Notes: generated from the sequence alone by a model not told the origin. Shown: positions 44,847 to 54,155, numbered from the stretch's first letter. The stretch: DNA of 64,000 bases from Labilibaculum manganireducens (GCF_002843385.1 NZ_MVDE01000028.1:1-64000), one strand, 5' to 3'. A program made the numbers and translations.

Positions 44847-46085
44847 ATGAAAGAACTTTTGGGCGTTCAATTAAAAAATTGGTTGATCAACGAAGGAATA
44901 ACCGAATATTGGGCAATAATACTACAATCAGTCATCGCAATCATTATTGTTATTTTCATTGCATGGATATGTGATGTTATTGCAAAAAAAGTCTTAATCA
45001 CAATCATCACCAAATTGGTTCGAAAAACGAAAACAAATTGGGATGATATTCTTTTGGAACGAAAAGTATTCAATAAAATAGCACATTTTGCTCCCGCCGC
45101 AATCATATATTTTAGTGCAGGAATGCTTGATCATCAAGGCTTAAATAATTTCATCCAAAATAGTTCATATGTGTATATGGTGATATTGGCAATCATGCTG
45201 ATTGACACATTTTTGAATGCTGGAAATGATATTTACAATACACTCCCCATTAGTAAAACCAGACCAATTAAAGGTTTCCTGCAGATTGTGAAAATCTTCT
45301 TTTACTCAATGGGAATTATTTCCATTGTAGCTCTGTTTATTCATAAAGATCCACTAACAATTCTTGCTGGAATGGGAGCTTTTGCTGCTGTTATTCTATT
45401 AATATTTAAAGATACAATACTCGGATTTGTTGCTTCTATTCAACTATCTGCCAACAAGATGGTAAATATAGGTGATTGGATATCAATGCCATCAAAAGGA
45501 GCCGACGGAACTGTTATAGATATCAGTTTAAACACTGTTAAAGTTCAAAACTGGGACAAGACCATTAGTACCATTCCAACATACGCTTTGGTTTCTGAAT
45601 CGTTCAACAATTGGAAAGGAATGGAAGAATCAGGTGGCCGAAGAATAAAACGCCATCTAAATCTGGATGTAAAATCGATTCATTTTTTAAGTGAAGAAGA
45701 AATCGAAAAATTTGAAAAAATTCGTTTGCTAAAGGATTATCTGATTGAAAAAAAGAATGAAATCCGGGCAAACAATCCAGAAGGTGAAATTCCTGTGAAT
45801 CAAAGAAGACTGACCAATGTTGGTACCTTCCGAAAATATATTGAAGCTTATCTTCAGGAACACCCCAAAATTCATAATGATATGACATTCCTTGTGCGCC
45901 AGTTACAAGTATCAGAAAAAGGATTACCCTTAGAAATATACGTATTCTCAAACGACCAGGAATGGGCAAATTACGAGGCCATTCAAGCTGATATTTTCGA
46001 TCATATATTAGCAATTGTTCCGGAATTTAATTTAAGAGTATTCCAAAATCCAACTGGAGATGATTTTCAAAAATTAGCAAATTAA
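44847..46085 (+). CDS. Mechanosensitive ion channel, MscS family (YbdG-like)
   Basis: A 412-residue inner-membrane channel. Several helices (residues 20-185) are followed by the MscS pore helix and beta domain (AAVILLIFKDTILGFVASIQL near residue 180, NIGDWISMPSKGADGTVIDI near residue 208) and a long C-terminal region (RRIKRHLNLDVKSIHFLSEE). Length and the C-terminal domain match the YbdG/MscM-like branch rather than the small MscS. It opens under membrane tension or takes part in osmotic sensing. The PQ-loop gene starts 2 bp after its stop codon. Confidence 0.9.
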   Translation: MKELLGVQLKNWLINEGITEYWAIILQSVIAIIIVIFIAWICDVIAKKVLITIITKLVRKTKTNWDDILLERKVFNKIAHFAPAAIIYFSAGMLDHQGLNNFIQNSSYVYMVILAIMLIDTFLNAGNDIYNTLPISKTRPIKGFLQIVKIFFYSMGIISIVALFIHKDPLTILAGMGAFAAVILLIFKDTILGFVASIQLSANKMVNIGDWISMPSKGADGTVIDISLNTVKVQNWDKTISTIPTYALVSESFNNWKGMEESGGRRIKRHLNLDVKSIHFLSEEEIEKFEKIRLLKDYLIEKKNEIRANNPEGEIPVNQRRLTNVGTFRKYIEAYLQEHPKIHNDMTFLVRQLQVSEKGLPLEIYVFSNDQEWANYEAIQADIFDHILAIVPEFNLRVFQNPTGDDFQKLAN

Positions 46086-46087
46086 GA

Positions 46088-46381
46088 ATGAAAACAACAT
46101 TACCAAAATTGAATTTCTTTGAATCATTAGGTTGGTTTGGGAATATTATTTTAAGCATTGGCGTAATACCTCAGGTAGTACAAACCTACAAAACACATGA
46201 TGTTTCAAGTTTTAACTGGCCTTTTTTACTCATGTGGGCTTTTGGAGTGTTCTTTACTTTTATTTATATTGTAAACGGAGATTTAAAATCCAATAAGCGT
46301 CAATACCCACTGTGGCTTAATTATTTAGTAAATATATTTGCTACCTTTTACCTGTGTTACGCTAAACTGATATTCAGTTAA
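46088..46381 (+). CDS. PQ-loop / SemiSWEET-like small membrane protein
   Basis: A 97-residue protein with three predicted helices and a PQ motif at the end of the first (IGVIPQVVQTYKTHDVSSF, residues 25-43). This is the layout of SemiSWEET and other PQ-loop half-transporters, which act as dimers. Unlike sugar SemiSWEETs it lacks other recognisable substrate markers, so the cargo is unknown. It follows the MscS gene by 2 bp and is probably translationally coupled to it. Confidence 0.78.
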   Translation: MKTTLPKLNFFESLGWFGNIILSIGVIPQVVQTYKTHDVSSFNWPFLLMWAFGVFFTFIYIVNGDLKSNKRQYPLWLNYLVNIFATFYLCYAKLIFS

Positions 46382-46421
46382 TAAAAATTACATCAGACAT
46401 CAACCTAATCACTTAAAAAAG

Positions 46422-46976
46422 ATGAAAAAACTACTTACTCTTTTTCTTTTACTCTCAAGCTTTTACGGTTTTTCTCAAACAAGAATTGGAGGGGTTGAAC
46501 TACCAAACGAACTGATTATTAAGGAGCACTCATTGCAATTAAAAGGTGCAGGAACTCGTGTTAAACTTTGGATGGACATGTACGCAATGGGTCTGTATCT
46601 TTCAAAAGATATGAATGATGCTGAAAAAATTATCACCGCAGATGAGAGTATGGGAATCCGCTTGGAAATTATATCCGGATTAATTACATCAGAAAAAATG
46701 GAAAAAGCCACCAGAGATGGCTTTAAGAATGCTACAAATGGTGAAATGGAAAATATTAAACAGGAAATTGATGATTTTATCTCTGTTTTTCTGGGAGGTA
46801 TTGAGAAAAAAGACGTTTTTGAATTTATATACTCGCCTGCAGACGGAACTTTAGTATATAAAAACGGTAAATTAAAACAATCTATTAGAGGGTTGTCATT
46901 CAAACAAGCCCTATTTGGCATATGGCTTTGTAACAAACCAGCAGATAAAAACCTAAAAGAAAAATTAGTAAACTAG
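46422..46976 (+). CDS. Chalcone-isomerase-like exported protein
   Basis: A 184-residue protein with a signal peptide (LLTLFLLLSSFYGFSQ). The mature part matches the chalcone isomerase-like fold: IGGVELPNELIIKEHSLQLKGAGTRVKLWMDMYAMGLYL at the start and a final GIWLCNKPADKNLKEKL. In bacteria these are thought to be fatty-acid-binding or unknown-function periplasmic proteins rather than true isomerases. It is the third gene of the MscS operon, 40 bp after the PQ-loop gene. Confidence 0.82.
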   Translation: MKKLLTLFLLLSSFYGFSQTRIGGVELPNELIIKEHSLQLKGAGTRVKLWMDMYAMGLYLSKDMNDAEKIITADESMGIRLEIISGLITSEKMEKATRDGFKNATNGEMENIKQEIDDFISVFLGGIEKKDVFEFIYSPADGTLVYKNGKLKQSIRGLSFKQALFGIWLCNKPADKNLKEKLVN

Positions 46977-47254
46977 TCAATCCCTTTGCATTACACATAT
47001 TCAAACTATTTTAGTTAGGTATTACCTATTTCTTTTATGATTGGTGAAATTGCAATAGAACACCTAAATTTCGTTTAAAAAACACCAAATTTAAAATAAA
47101 TATCTACCTTAGCTACGTATACCTAACTGTAAGTTGACCTTTCAACTTATCAATAAACACAAATCTTTCGGACACCAAAAAATTGTCTCTTAAGAAAATT
47201 TTGTGCACCTAAAAATAAGTGCACATTTAATTATTTGAAACAAAAACAATAACA

Positions 47255-48340
47255 ATGAGTACCAAAAGATTTTCGAAAATTGTTGGGTCAGGTAGTTATA
47301 TCCCGACAGTTCAAATTAAAAATGAGCATTTTTTAAATCATGAATTTTTCGAACCAAACGGACAGAAAATTGAAACATCTCCCGAAATAATAATAGAAAA
47401 GTTTAAAGATATTACCGGTATCACGGAGAGAAAATATGCCTCTGATGATCAACAAAACTCTGATCTTGCTTATTTAGCAGCAAAAGATGCTTTAGAATCA
47501 TCTAAAATAGATAAAGAAAGTTTAGACTATATAATCGTTGCCCACAATTTTGGAGATGTTAAACCAAACTCTACGCTGACAAATCAGTTGCCTTGTTTAG
47601 CTGCAAAAGTGAAAAATCTTCTTCAAATTGAGAATCCTAAAACGATAGCTTACGATATTTTATTTGGATGTCCGGGTTGGATTCAAGGTATGATTCAAGC
47701 TGATTATTATATCAAATCGGGCGATGCGCAACGGGTAATGGTTATTGGATCAGAAACTTTGTCAAGAGTTTGTGATCCGCACGACAGAGATAGCATGATT
47801 TATTCTGATGGCGCCGGTGCTGCAATACTGGAAGCATGTGAAGCGGAAGAAGCATCGGGAATATTATCTCATGCCGTGAGAACCGATACGATTAATGAGG
47901 CTTTCTTTTTGCGTGCTGACATTTCGGACAATGCCGATTTTGAAGGAAACAGCAATAGTCTTTTCATTAAAATGTACGGACGTAAAATTTACGAGTATGC
48001 CATCACAAATGTTCCGGGCGTAGTAAAGGAAAGTATTGATAAGGCCGGTTTGGGAATTAAGGATATTAAAAGAATTCTTATTCATCAGGCCAACGAAAAA
48101 ATGGATGAAGCCATTGCTAAAAGACTCTTCCGTTTGTATCAGGAAAAAAATATTCCAAAGGATATAATGCCAATGATTATTAAAGAAATGGGAAACAATT
48201 CAGTCGCAACTGTACCAATTCTTTACGATCAAATTGCCAAAGATAAATTAGACGATCATAAATTAAATGAAGGTGATTACGTTGTTTTTGCTTCTGTTGG
48301 TGCTGGTATGAATATTAATGCTTTTGTGTATAAGGTTTAA
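47255..48340 (+). CDS. 3-oxoacyl-ACP synthase III family (FabH-like) enzyme
   Basis: A 361-residue thiolase-fold condensing enzyme. The FabH-type triad is complete: Cys139 in FGCPGW, His277 in IHQANEKM and an asparagine near residue 314 in MGNNSVAT. The length exceeds housekeeping FabH by about 40 residues, because of an N-terminal extension around residues 20-50 (EHFLNHEFFEPNGQKIE). It condenses an acyl-CoA with malonyl-ACP or a related substrate, for fatty-acid or polyketide-like starter synthesis. No other lipid genes adjoin it. Confidence 0.85.
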   Translation: MSTKRFSKIVGSGSYIPTVQIKNEHFLNHEFFEPNGQKIETSPEIIIEKFKDITGITERKYASDDQQNSDLAYLAAKDALESSKIDKESLDYIIVAHNFGDVKPNSTLTNQLPCLAAKVKNLLQIENPKTIAYDILFGCPGWIQGMIQADYYIKSGDAQRVMVIGSETLSRVCDPHDRDSMIYSDGAGAAILEACEAEEASGILSHAVRTDTINEAFFLRADISDNADFEGNSNSLFIKMYGRKIYEYAITNVPGVVKESIDKAGLGIKDIKRILIHQANEKMDEAIAKRLFRLYQEKNIPKDIMPMIIKEMGNNSVATVPILYDQIAKDKLDDHKLNEGDYVVFASVGAGMNINAFVYKV

Positions 48341-48528
48341 TTGCATGCTAAAGTGATGCGTAAAAAAACAAGTCTTTTTTCAAAAGAATCTTCGAAAAGG
48401 TTTGCAATCCAAAATTAATTTTAGCAAATTAGCGGAGCTGAATCTGAAACACACAGGGAGACAGAGGAGATAGACAATATTCAGAAGTCAGAATCAAACT
48501 GCATTCTAACCCTAAGATTACTATAGAT

Positions 48529-48570
48529 AATTACCCGATCAAATTCGTTTGATTCGGGTAATTCTTTTTT
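48529..48570 (+). terminator. Terminator after the FabH-like gene
   Basis: A long stem, AATTACCCGATCAAA with TTTGATTCGGGTAATT (one bulge), closes a TTCG loop and is followed by a T run. It lies about 190 bp after the stop codon. Confidence 0.8.
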
Positions 48571-48671
48571 AAAACAGACTGACTATTCGAGGTCAGAATT
48601 TATTTTCCTCAATAAAACTTTATTAAAAAACGATTTAAATCTTCTCTTGATTATTATTGTTAACCAATAAC

Positions 48672-48700
48672 AAAAAACGCAGAAATTAAATTTCTGCGTT
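48672..48700 (-). terminator. Terminator after rlmB
   Basis: On the minus strand AACGCAGAAA pairs with TTTCTGCGTT and is followed by T residues, 24 bp downstream of the rlmB stop. Confidence 0.8.
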
Positions 48701-48723
48701 CAAATCTATGTTCTTTTAGAAGA

Positions 48724-49464
48724 CTAACTTCTTTGTCTCACTGCCTCGTATACCATTAAGGATGCTGCAACAGATACATTCAATGATTGGATTGATCCGG
48801 TAATTGGAATTTTAACCTGCTCGTCAGCCAAGCGAAGCAAAGCATCCTCAATACCAACATCTTCCGATCCCATAACAATAGCTGTTGCTAATGTAAAATC
48901 ACCTTCAGTATAAACTTTTTCAGCCTTTTCGGTTGCTGCGATAATTCGAATTCCTTCTTTCTTCAGATAACGGGCAAGAGTCTTTAAATTTTGAACCCTG
49001 CAAACAGGTATGTTATACAAAGCTCCGGCGGATGTTTTTATAGAATCAGGAGTAATCTTTGCTGAATTCTTAAAAGGAATTACAATGGCATGTACACCAG
49101 CACATTCAGCAGAACGGGCAATCGCACCAAAGTTCCGCACATCTGTAATTTCATCTAAAAGCAATAAAAGAGGTGTTTTACCCTGAGCAAAAAGTTCAGG
49201 TACAATTTCTTCTATTTCCTGATAAGGAATTGGAACAATTAAAGCAATAACTCCCTGATTGTTATGCTGATCCAAAGAATTCAACTTCTCAACAGGAACA
49301 AATTGATATTCAACTCCCTTTTCGCGGATTAAATCGAATAATTCTTGAAACAAAGGACCTGCTAATCCCGTTTTGATCAATACCTTTTCAATTTCCTTTT
49401 CACTTTTTATTGCTTCCATTGTTGCTCTGATTCCGAACAACATCTCTTGTCTTTGTTTAGCCAT
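48724..49464 (-). CDS. rlmB: 23S rRNA (guanosine-2251-2'-O)-methyltransferase RlmB
   Basis: A 246-residue SpoU/TrmH-family methyltransferase with an N-terminal substrate-binding domain (MLFGIRATMEAI, residues 9-75). The knotted SPOUT catalytic domain contains the three family motifs: LLDEITDVRNFGAIARSAECAG near residue 105, IVMGSEDVGIED near residue 190 and IPITGSIQSLNVSVAASLMVYE at the C-terminus. It methylates the ribose of G2251 in 23S rRNA. It follows the DUF418 gene by 12 bp and may share its transcript. Confidence 0.92.
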   Translation of the reverse strand: MAKQRQEMLFGIRATMEAIKSEKEIEKVLIKTGLAGPLFQELFDLIREKGVEYQFVPVEKLNSLDQHNNQGVIALIVPIPYQEIEEIVPELFAQGKTPLLLLLDEITDVRNFGAIARSAECAGVHAIVIPFKNSAKITPDSIKTSAGALYNIPVCRVQNLKTLARYLKKEGIRIIAATEKAEKVYTEGDFTLATAIVMGSEDVGIEDALLRLADEQVKIPITGSIQSLNVSVAASLMVYEAVRQRS

Positions 49465-49476
49465 CGATTAATTTGC

Positions 49477-50721
49477 TTATTGGTGTTTTACATTCATTAA
49501 TAATTGTGGCTTCGCCTTATATGTCAGATATCGCCACAACCATTCAAATGGTCCCATTTTATAATATTTCAACCAAATAATGGAAGAAATCAATTGAAAA
49601 GTCCAGATTAACAAAACCCAAATCAGTAATTCTATTCTTGAGTAACGTGCAAACATTCCAAAACCATAACTATAAAAAATAATGGAACAAATTATGGATT
49701 GACAAAGGTAGTTCGTAAAAGCCATTCGACCAACTGCTTCAAAACCTTTTGTTAAAAAACGCAAAATTTTCAATTGATAAATCAGAATGATCAAACCAAT
49801 ATAGCCCAATGAGGAAAATAAACTGCCAAAATAATTGAACTGATAGCCGTATTTAAAGAAATGAATTACCTCCCATTTAGTTTCAACAATGCGATGAAAT
49901 CCTTCATTGGCAAAAAAAGTACCTATGCCAATTCCCAGAATAGCCATCAGTAAATAAAATAGTTTCGATTTTTTCGCGGCCAAAACTCCATTGTTCAGCA
50001 ATACCATTCCCAGCAGCATTACTCCGGTTGTTCTCCATAAAGACAGCATAAAAAATGAGCCTACCTGATAATTCATATTCAACTGAGCTCTTTTCACGAA
50101 AATATCAAACCAACTTCCTATTCGATACAAATCTATTTCAGCTGCCAACAGGTTTGGTGCAGGGCTAAAATCTGCCATAGCCTCTTTAGCCATTTCGGGT
50201 GACATACTTTCAATGGAGCTCCCTACCAAGTAAAAAAATCCCATAGGGATTAGATATAGTAGTGCGCACAGAATGATTTTCCAACTATCTTTCAACTTTC
50301 GAAGCAGAACTGCGATCAAACCCACAATGGCATAAGCAACCAAAATATCTCCAAACCAAATTAAATAAGCATGCAGCATTCCAAACAGCAGCAACCACAT
50401 CATGCGTCGAATGTGAAATTTTGAACCATCAAATCCCTTGTCATTTAGCCGGTTAATAAACAGCAGAATACCTGCACCAAATAAAATGGAGAAGATGGTC
50501 ATAAACTTCAATTCACCAAATACATTCACGAAATAATAGAATATATAATCGGATGCAGACAACTCTCCCATTACTGATGGGTTGGAAAAAGAGGCATTGG
50601 GAAGCCCAAACAACTGAATATTTATCAACAAAATTCCTAAAAGAGCAAATCCCCGAAGGATATCGAGAGATTGAATTCTTTCATTGCGTAAGGTTGGCTT
50701 TGCAGAAAGTGAGGTCATCAT
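49477..50721 (-). CDS. DUF418 membrane protein
   Basis: A 414-residue polytopic membrane protein. The N-terminal SLDILRGFALLGILLINIQ (residues 18-36) and the C-terminal DUF418 region (GRMAFTNYLCQSIICSIIFY, near residue 330, then GPFEWLWRYLTYKAKP) are diagnostic. The family is related to acyltransferase-3 membrane proteins and its substrate is unknown. Ten or so helices are visible. It lies between the ABC-F gene (55 bp upstream) and rlmB on the minus strand. Confidence 0.85.
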   Translation of the reverse strand: MMTSLSAKPTLRNERIQSLDILRGFALLGILLINIQLFGLPNASFSNPSVMGELSASDYIFYYFVNVFGELKFMTIFSILFGAGILLFINRLNDKGFDGSKFHIRRMMWLLLFGMLHAYLIWFGDILVAYAIVGLIAVLLRKLKDSWKIILCALLYLIPMGFFYLVGSSIESMSPEMAKEAMADFSPAPNLLAAEIDLYRIGSWFDIFVKRAQLNMNYQVGSFFMLSLWRTTGVMLLGMVLLNNGVLAAKKSKLFYLLMAILGIGIGTFFANEGFHRIVETKWEVIHFFKYGYQFNYFGSLFSSLGYIGLIILIYQLKILRFLTKGFEAVGRMAFTNYLCQSIICSIIFYSYGFGMFARYSRIELLIWVLLIWTFQLISSIIWLKYYKMGPFEWLWRYLTYKAKPQLLMNVKHQ

Positions 50722-50776
50722 TTTTGTTCCAAGATAGTAATTATCTAAAAATCAACACTTCGAACTTTAAAATTTA

Positions 50777-52717
50777 CTATTCCCCTTTTTCAGCAATTAG
50801 CTGCTCTAATTCTTCATTTAAATTCTCCCAATCAGACATTTCTTTTTCAAGATCTTTCTTGGCTTTTTCATATTTCGAAAAAAGAGACTGATCCTGCATA
50901 TTTTCAGGATTTGCAAGTAACTCTTCCATCTGTGCTATTTGCTCTTCAAATCGTGCTATATTATCTTCTGAATTTGAAACAGCTCTTTCCATTTTAGAGA
51001 TCTTCTTATTCATCTCTTTCCGCTCCAAATAATTCAACTTATTATCAGAAGGCGCAACATCTGCCTGAACTACAGAAACAGCTTTCTTCACTTCCAATTC
51101 CTTTAAGGAATCCATCTTCTTGGTCTGCAGAAAATCATAAATTCCACCCAAATGTTCCTTTATCTTTTTATTGGTAAACTCGTACACTTTTGATGACAAA
51201 CCATTTAAAAATTCACGATCGTGAGAAACTACGATTACCGTACCATCAAATTGATTCAATGCTTCTTTCAAAACATCTTTCGATCTCATATCCAAATGGT
51301 TGGTAGGCTCATCGAGTACAAGGAGGTTCACTGGTTCCAAAAGCAAGCGAATCATCGCCAAACGGGAACGCTCTCCTCCCGATAAAACCTTCACTTTTTT
51401 ATCAATGTCCTCGCCCCGAAACATGAAAGCACCCAAAATATCACGAATCTTAGTACGGACATCTCCAACAGCAACATCATCAATCGTTTCGAATACCGAT
51501 TTGTTTTCGTTCAGCATCTGAGCCTGATTTTGAGCAAAATAACCAATCTTCACATTGTGTCCCAACTTACATGTTCCCGTATGCTCGAGTTCGCCCATCA
51601 AGACTTTTACCAGTGTTGATTTCCCTTCTCCATTCTTACCCACAAAAGCAAGTTTCTCTCCTCTTTCAATTACAAATTCAAGCTCATTTAAAACCAAATG
51701 ATCACCATATGCCTTGCTCAAATTTTTCACCTCACAAACCAAATCGCCCGATCGTGGTGCCGGCGGAAATTTCAGGCTTAGTTTCGAACTATCCTCCTCA
51801 TCAATTTCGATACGGTCAATTTTATCCAATTGCTTGATACGGGACTGAACCTGAACCGATTTTGTTGCCTTATATCGAAAACGCTCAATAAAGTCTTCAG
51901 TATCTTTTATTTGTTTTTGCTGATTAATGTAGGCTTTCATTTGCTGTTCGCGACGCTCTGCGTGCAGAACAACATATTGTGAATAGGGAACTTTGTAATC
52001 GTATATTTTACCAACAGAAATTTCAACTGTTCTATTGGTAATATTATCCAAAAATGCCCGGTCATGAGACACCAATACTACGGCTCCCGGATAAGTTTTC
52101 AAAAAATCCTCCAGCCACTGAATTGATTCAATATCCAAATGATTCGTTGGCTCATCGAGAAGGAAAACATGTGGACGACGCAACAAGATTTTGGCCAATT
52201 CTACGCGCATTCTCCATCCTCCGCTAAATTCTGTAGTCTGTCGAATAAAATCACTTCTTAAAAATCCCAATCCAAGTAAAGTACGTTCAGCTTCGGCCTC
52301 GATATTTTCACCACCCATCATATGGTAGCGGTCGTTTTTATCAGTAAGCCGCTCTATCAGCTTCATGTACTCTTCCGATTCGTAATCGGTTCGTTCGGCA
52401 ATTTCCGAATTAATTGCTGCAATTTCCTTTTCTAAACCTAACACCTCTTCAAAAGCAGATAAGGCCTCTTCCATCACAGTATTACCGTCGATATGATTTA
52501 CCTGCTGAGGTAAGTATCCTATTTTAATCTCATTTGGTAATGATACAGTTCCTGTTGTAGGTGCCTGAAAACCGGCAAATATTTTTAGCAAAGTTGATTT
52601 TCCTGCACCATTCTTCCCAACCAATCCAATTCGGTCACGAGTATTTACAATAAAACTTACTTGCTTAAAAAGGGTAAAGCCACCAAATTCAACCGTAAGA
52701 TTGTTAATAGAGATCAT
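50777..52717 (-). CDS. ABC-F family ATPase
   Basis: A 646-residue cytosolic protein with two ABC ATPase domains and no membrane part. Walker A motifs are GLVGKNGAGKST near residue 32 and FVGKNGEGKST near residue 355; signature motifs are EFSGGWRMRVELA near residue 163 and VLSGGERSRLAMI near residue 450; both Walker B sites end in LDEPTNHLD. The linker has YINQQKQIKDTEDFIERFRY. A C-terminal coiled coil (about 575-645) follows. ABC-F proteins act on ribosomes to relieve stalling, and some give antibiotic protection; this one looks like the common Uup/EttA-like housekeeping type. Confidence 0.92.
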   Translation of the reverse strand: MISINNLTVEFGGFTLFKQVSFIVNTRDRIGLVGKNGAGKSTLLKIFAGFQAPTTGTVSLPNEIKIGYLPQQVNHIDGNTVMEEALSAFEEVLGLEKEIAAINSEIAERTDYESEEYMKLIERLTDKNDRYHMMGGENIEAEAERTLLGLGFLRSDFIRQTTEFSGGWRMRVELAKILLRRPHVFLLDEPTNHLDIESIQWLEDFLKTYPGAVVLVSHDRAFLDNITNRTVEISVGKIYDYKVPYSQYVVLHAERREQQMKAYINQQKQIKDTEDFIERFRYKATKSVQVQSRIKQLDKIDRIEIDEEDSSKLSLKFPPAPRSGDLVCEVKNLSKAYGDHLVLNELEFVIERGEKLAFVGKNGEGKSTLVKVLMGELEHTGTCKLGHNVKIGYFAQNQAQMLNENKSVFETIDDVAVGDVRTKIRDILGAFMFRGEDIDKKVKVLSGGERSRLAMIRLLLEPVNLLVLDEPTNHLDMRSKDVLKEALNQFDGTVIVVSHDREFLNGLSSKVYEFTNKKIKEHLGGIYDFLQTKKMDSLKELEVKKAVSVVQADVAPSDNKLNYLERKEMNKKISKMERAVSNSEDNIARFEEQIAQMEELLANPENMQDQSLFSKYEKAKKDLEKEMSDWENLNEELEQLIAEKGE

Positions 52718-52745
52718 ACTAATTCATGTTTTTCTGTTAAAGCGA

Positions 52746-52753
52746 CAAAGATA
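52746..52753 (-). promoter_or_regulatory. -7 promoter element of the ABC-F gene
   Basis: On the minus strand it reads TATCTTTG, a perfect TAnnTTTG, 29 bp before the start codon. The -33 box is not recognisable. Confidence 0.45.
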
Positions 52754-52802
52754 ACAACAGTTCTCAGTTATCTGTAATCATTGATCAGTAAATACAAGCA
52801 TC

Positions 52803-53549
52803 CTAATTATCACAAATCACGGTCAGCTTATCTTCCTGCAAAATTTTTGCTTTTTTTATTAATTCTGATTGAATGATATTTTCTTTCACTTCGAGCATCA
52901 CAATGGTTTCAGCCTCGGCAAAAGAGATATCATAAATCCGGTTTACTTTCTGATATTCCTTCGGATATTTTGAAATCAACTGATCGTACAATTGATCCAA
53001 ATAAATTTTCGATGGGTTGTGAAATTCCAGCTTCAACTCAAAACGTCGAACCAAGGCCTCATCAATTAGGTCAATTTGGTTGGTCGCCGCAATTAGAATC
53101 GAGTTTTTTGGTAACGAATCAATCTGTTGAATCATACTATTCACCACCCGTTTCATCTCACTGCTATCGGTATTGTCATAGTTTCTTTCTTTACCCAAAG
53201 AATCGAACTCATCGAAAAACAAAACAGCTTCCTGAGTTTCTGCCATTTTAAATGCTGCTGCAATATTTCTTGAAGTCTCTCCTAATTTAGACGAGACAAT
53301 ATTACCCAAATTAATCGTTTTCAACTTTTTGCCCAACTTATTGGCAATTGCCCTGGCTGTCATGGTTTTTCCACAACCTGATTTCCCAAAAAGCAAGAGT
53401 TTATTCACTACCGGCAAACCAAATCTATTCAGTATTTCAAGGTGCTCGTACTCTCTTAAAAACTGTTCCACTTGAACCGACAACTCCTTATCAAAAACTA
53501 TATCCTCAAAATCGACCCGTCCCATATTGGGAACAAATAAATGATTCAT
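52803..53549 (-). CDS. Stand-alone AAA ATPase
   Basis: A 248-residue single-domain AAA ATPase. Walker A is LFGKSGCGKTMTARAIANKLG near residue 52; Walker B is VLFFDEFDSLG near residue 109; sensor-1 and arginine-finger segments are ILIAATNQIDLIDEALVRRFELKLEF near residues 150-175. The short N-terminus (LFVPNMGRVDFEDIVFDKELSVQVEQFL) lacks any recognised adaptor domain. The size and sequence resemble classic AAA remodelling enzymes of the FtsH/spastin group, as in small orphan ATPases often paired with proteases or toxins. No partner gene adjoins it. Confidence 0.82.
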   Translation of the reverse strand: MNHLFVPNMGRVDFEDIVFDKELSVQVEQFLREYEHLEILNRFGLPVVNKLLLFGKSGCGKTMTARAIANKLGKKLKTINLGNIVSSKLGETSRNIAAAFKMAETQEAVLFFDEFDSLGKERNYDNTDSSEMKRVVNSMIQQIDSLPKNSILIAATNQIDLIDEALVRRFELKLEFHNPSKIYLDQLYDQLISKYPKEYQKVNRIYDISFAEAETIVMLEVKENIIQSELIKKAKILQEDKLTVICDN

Positions 53550-53582
53550 ACTTCGCTTATATGTTTGTGTTTAAATATTTTG

Positions 53583-53613
53583 CAAACCTAACATTTAATC
53601 TTCAATCCGGAAA
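53583..53613 (-). promoter_or_regulatory. Promoter of the AAA ATPase gene
   Basis: On the minus strand: TTTC, 19 bases, TAGGTTTG. The -7 box is perfect, the -33 box has one mismatch, and it is 34 bp before the start codon. Confidence 0.65.
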
Positions 53614-53619
53614 AAATCA

Positions 53620-53650
53620 TTTGGTAGTTTTATAAAAAGAATTACATTTG
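53620..53650 (+). promoter_or_regulatory. Consensus promoter of the STAS-like gene
   Basis: TTTG (53620-53623), exactly 19 bases, TACATTTG (53643-53650). This is a perfect match to the Bacteroidota primary-sigma consensus and the best promoter in the window. Confidence 0.75.
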
Positions 53651-53712
53651 CAAACCCATAAAAAAACCAACCTATGAATATGCAAATCAATTAATTAACA
53701 AAATAAAAAAAA

Positions 53713-54153
53713 GTGGGGAATTCTTATTACAACTATGTAGAGGAACACAAGCTTCTTATAGAATGCTTTTGCGGAGAGACGAAGATTGAAGATGTATTTG
53801 AATTAAAAAATAAAATTGAAGCTAATTTAAGCCAAGTGCCTAAATTTAGCGTTTTGGTTGACATTCAAGAAAATACCGATAAGCCTTTTCATAAAATGAA
53901 TGATGCTTTTATCGAATTCTATTCGAAGTCTGAATTAACTTTAAAAATTAACCGTATTGCTGTTGTTACAGACACGCCAAGTCAGGTTGTAAACACCATA
54001 CTTTTCATCGATGGCTTAAAAGAAGTATTCGATATACCAATAAGAGTATTTAGTTCCCTCGAACCAGCTATTAACTGGCTGCATTCAGATGTTAGTATTG
54101 ACAAAATAAAATTGATGCTTGAAGGCTTTAAAAACACAACTGTGTTAAAATAA
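53713..54153 (+). CDS. STAS/SpoIIAA-like protein of unknown function
   Basis: A 146-residue cytosolic protein with alternating strands and helices (KLLIECFCGETKIEDVFELKNKIEANL, FSVLVDIQ, NRIAVVTDTPSQVVNTILFIDGLK, PIRVFSSLEPAINWL). The fold suggests the STAS/SpoIIAA-like group (DUF3478-like), but I cannot be sure. The start is GTG; upstream in-frame codons include ATG at 53674 but are followed by two stops. It has an excellent promoter, so it is probably expressed under normal growth. A palindromic repeat begins immediately after its stop codon. Confidence 0.6.
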   Translation: MGNSYYNYVEEHKLLIECFCGETKIEDVFELKNKIEANLSQVPKFSVLVDIQENTDKPFHKMNDAFIEFYSKSELTLKINRIAVVTDTPSQVVNTILFIDGLKEVFDIPIRVFSSLEPAINWLHSDVSIDKIKLMLEGFKNTTVLK

Positions 54154-54155
54154 AA

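Larger units (their letters stand above)
48341..48723. other. 383-bp convergent intergenic region
   Basis: It holds two terminators, one for each flanking gene, and an eroded, purine-rich stretch near 48450-48475. There is no supported ORF. Confidence 0.5.

Noticed and set aside
46475-46936. 153-residue minus-strand frame
   Set aside because: Antisense to the chalcone-isomerase-like gene, which has a signal peptide and family match; no independent start signals.
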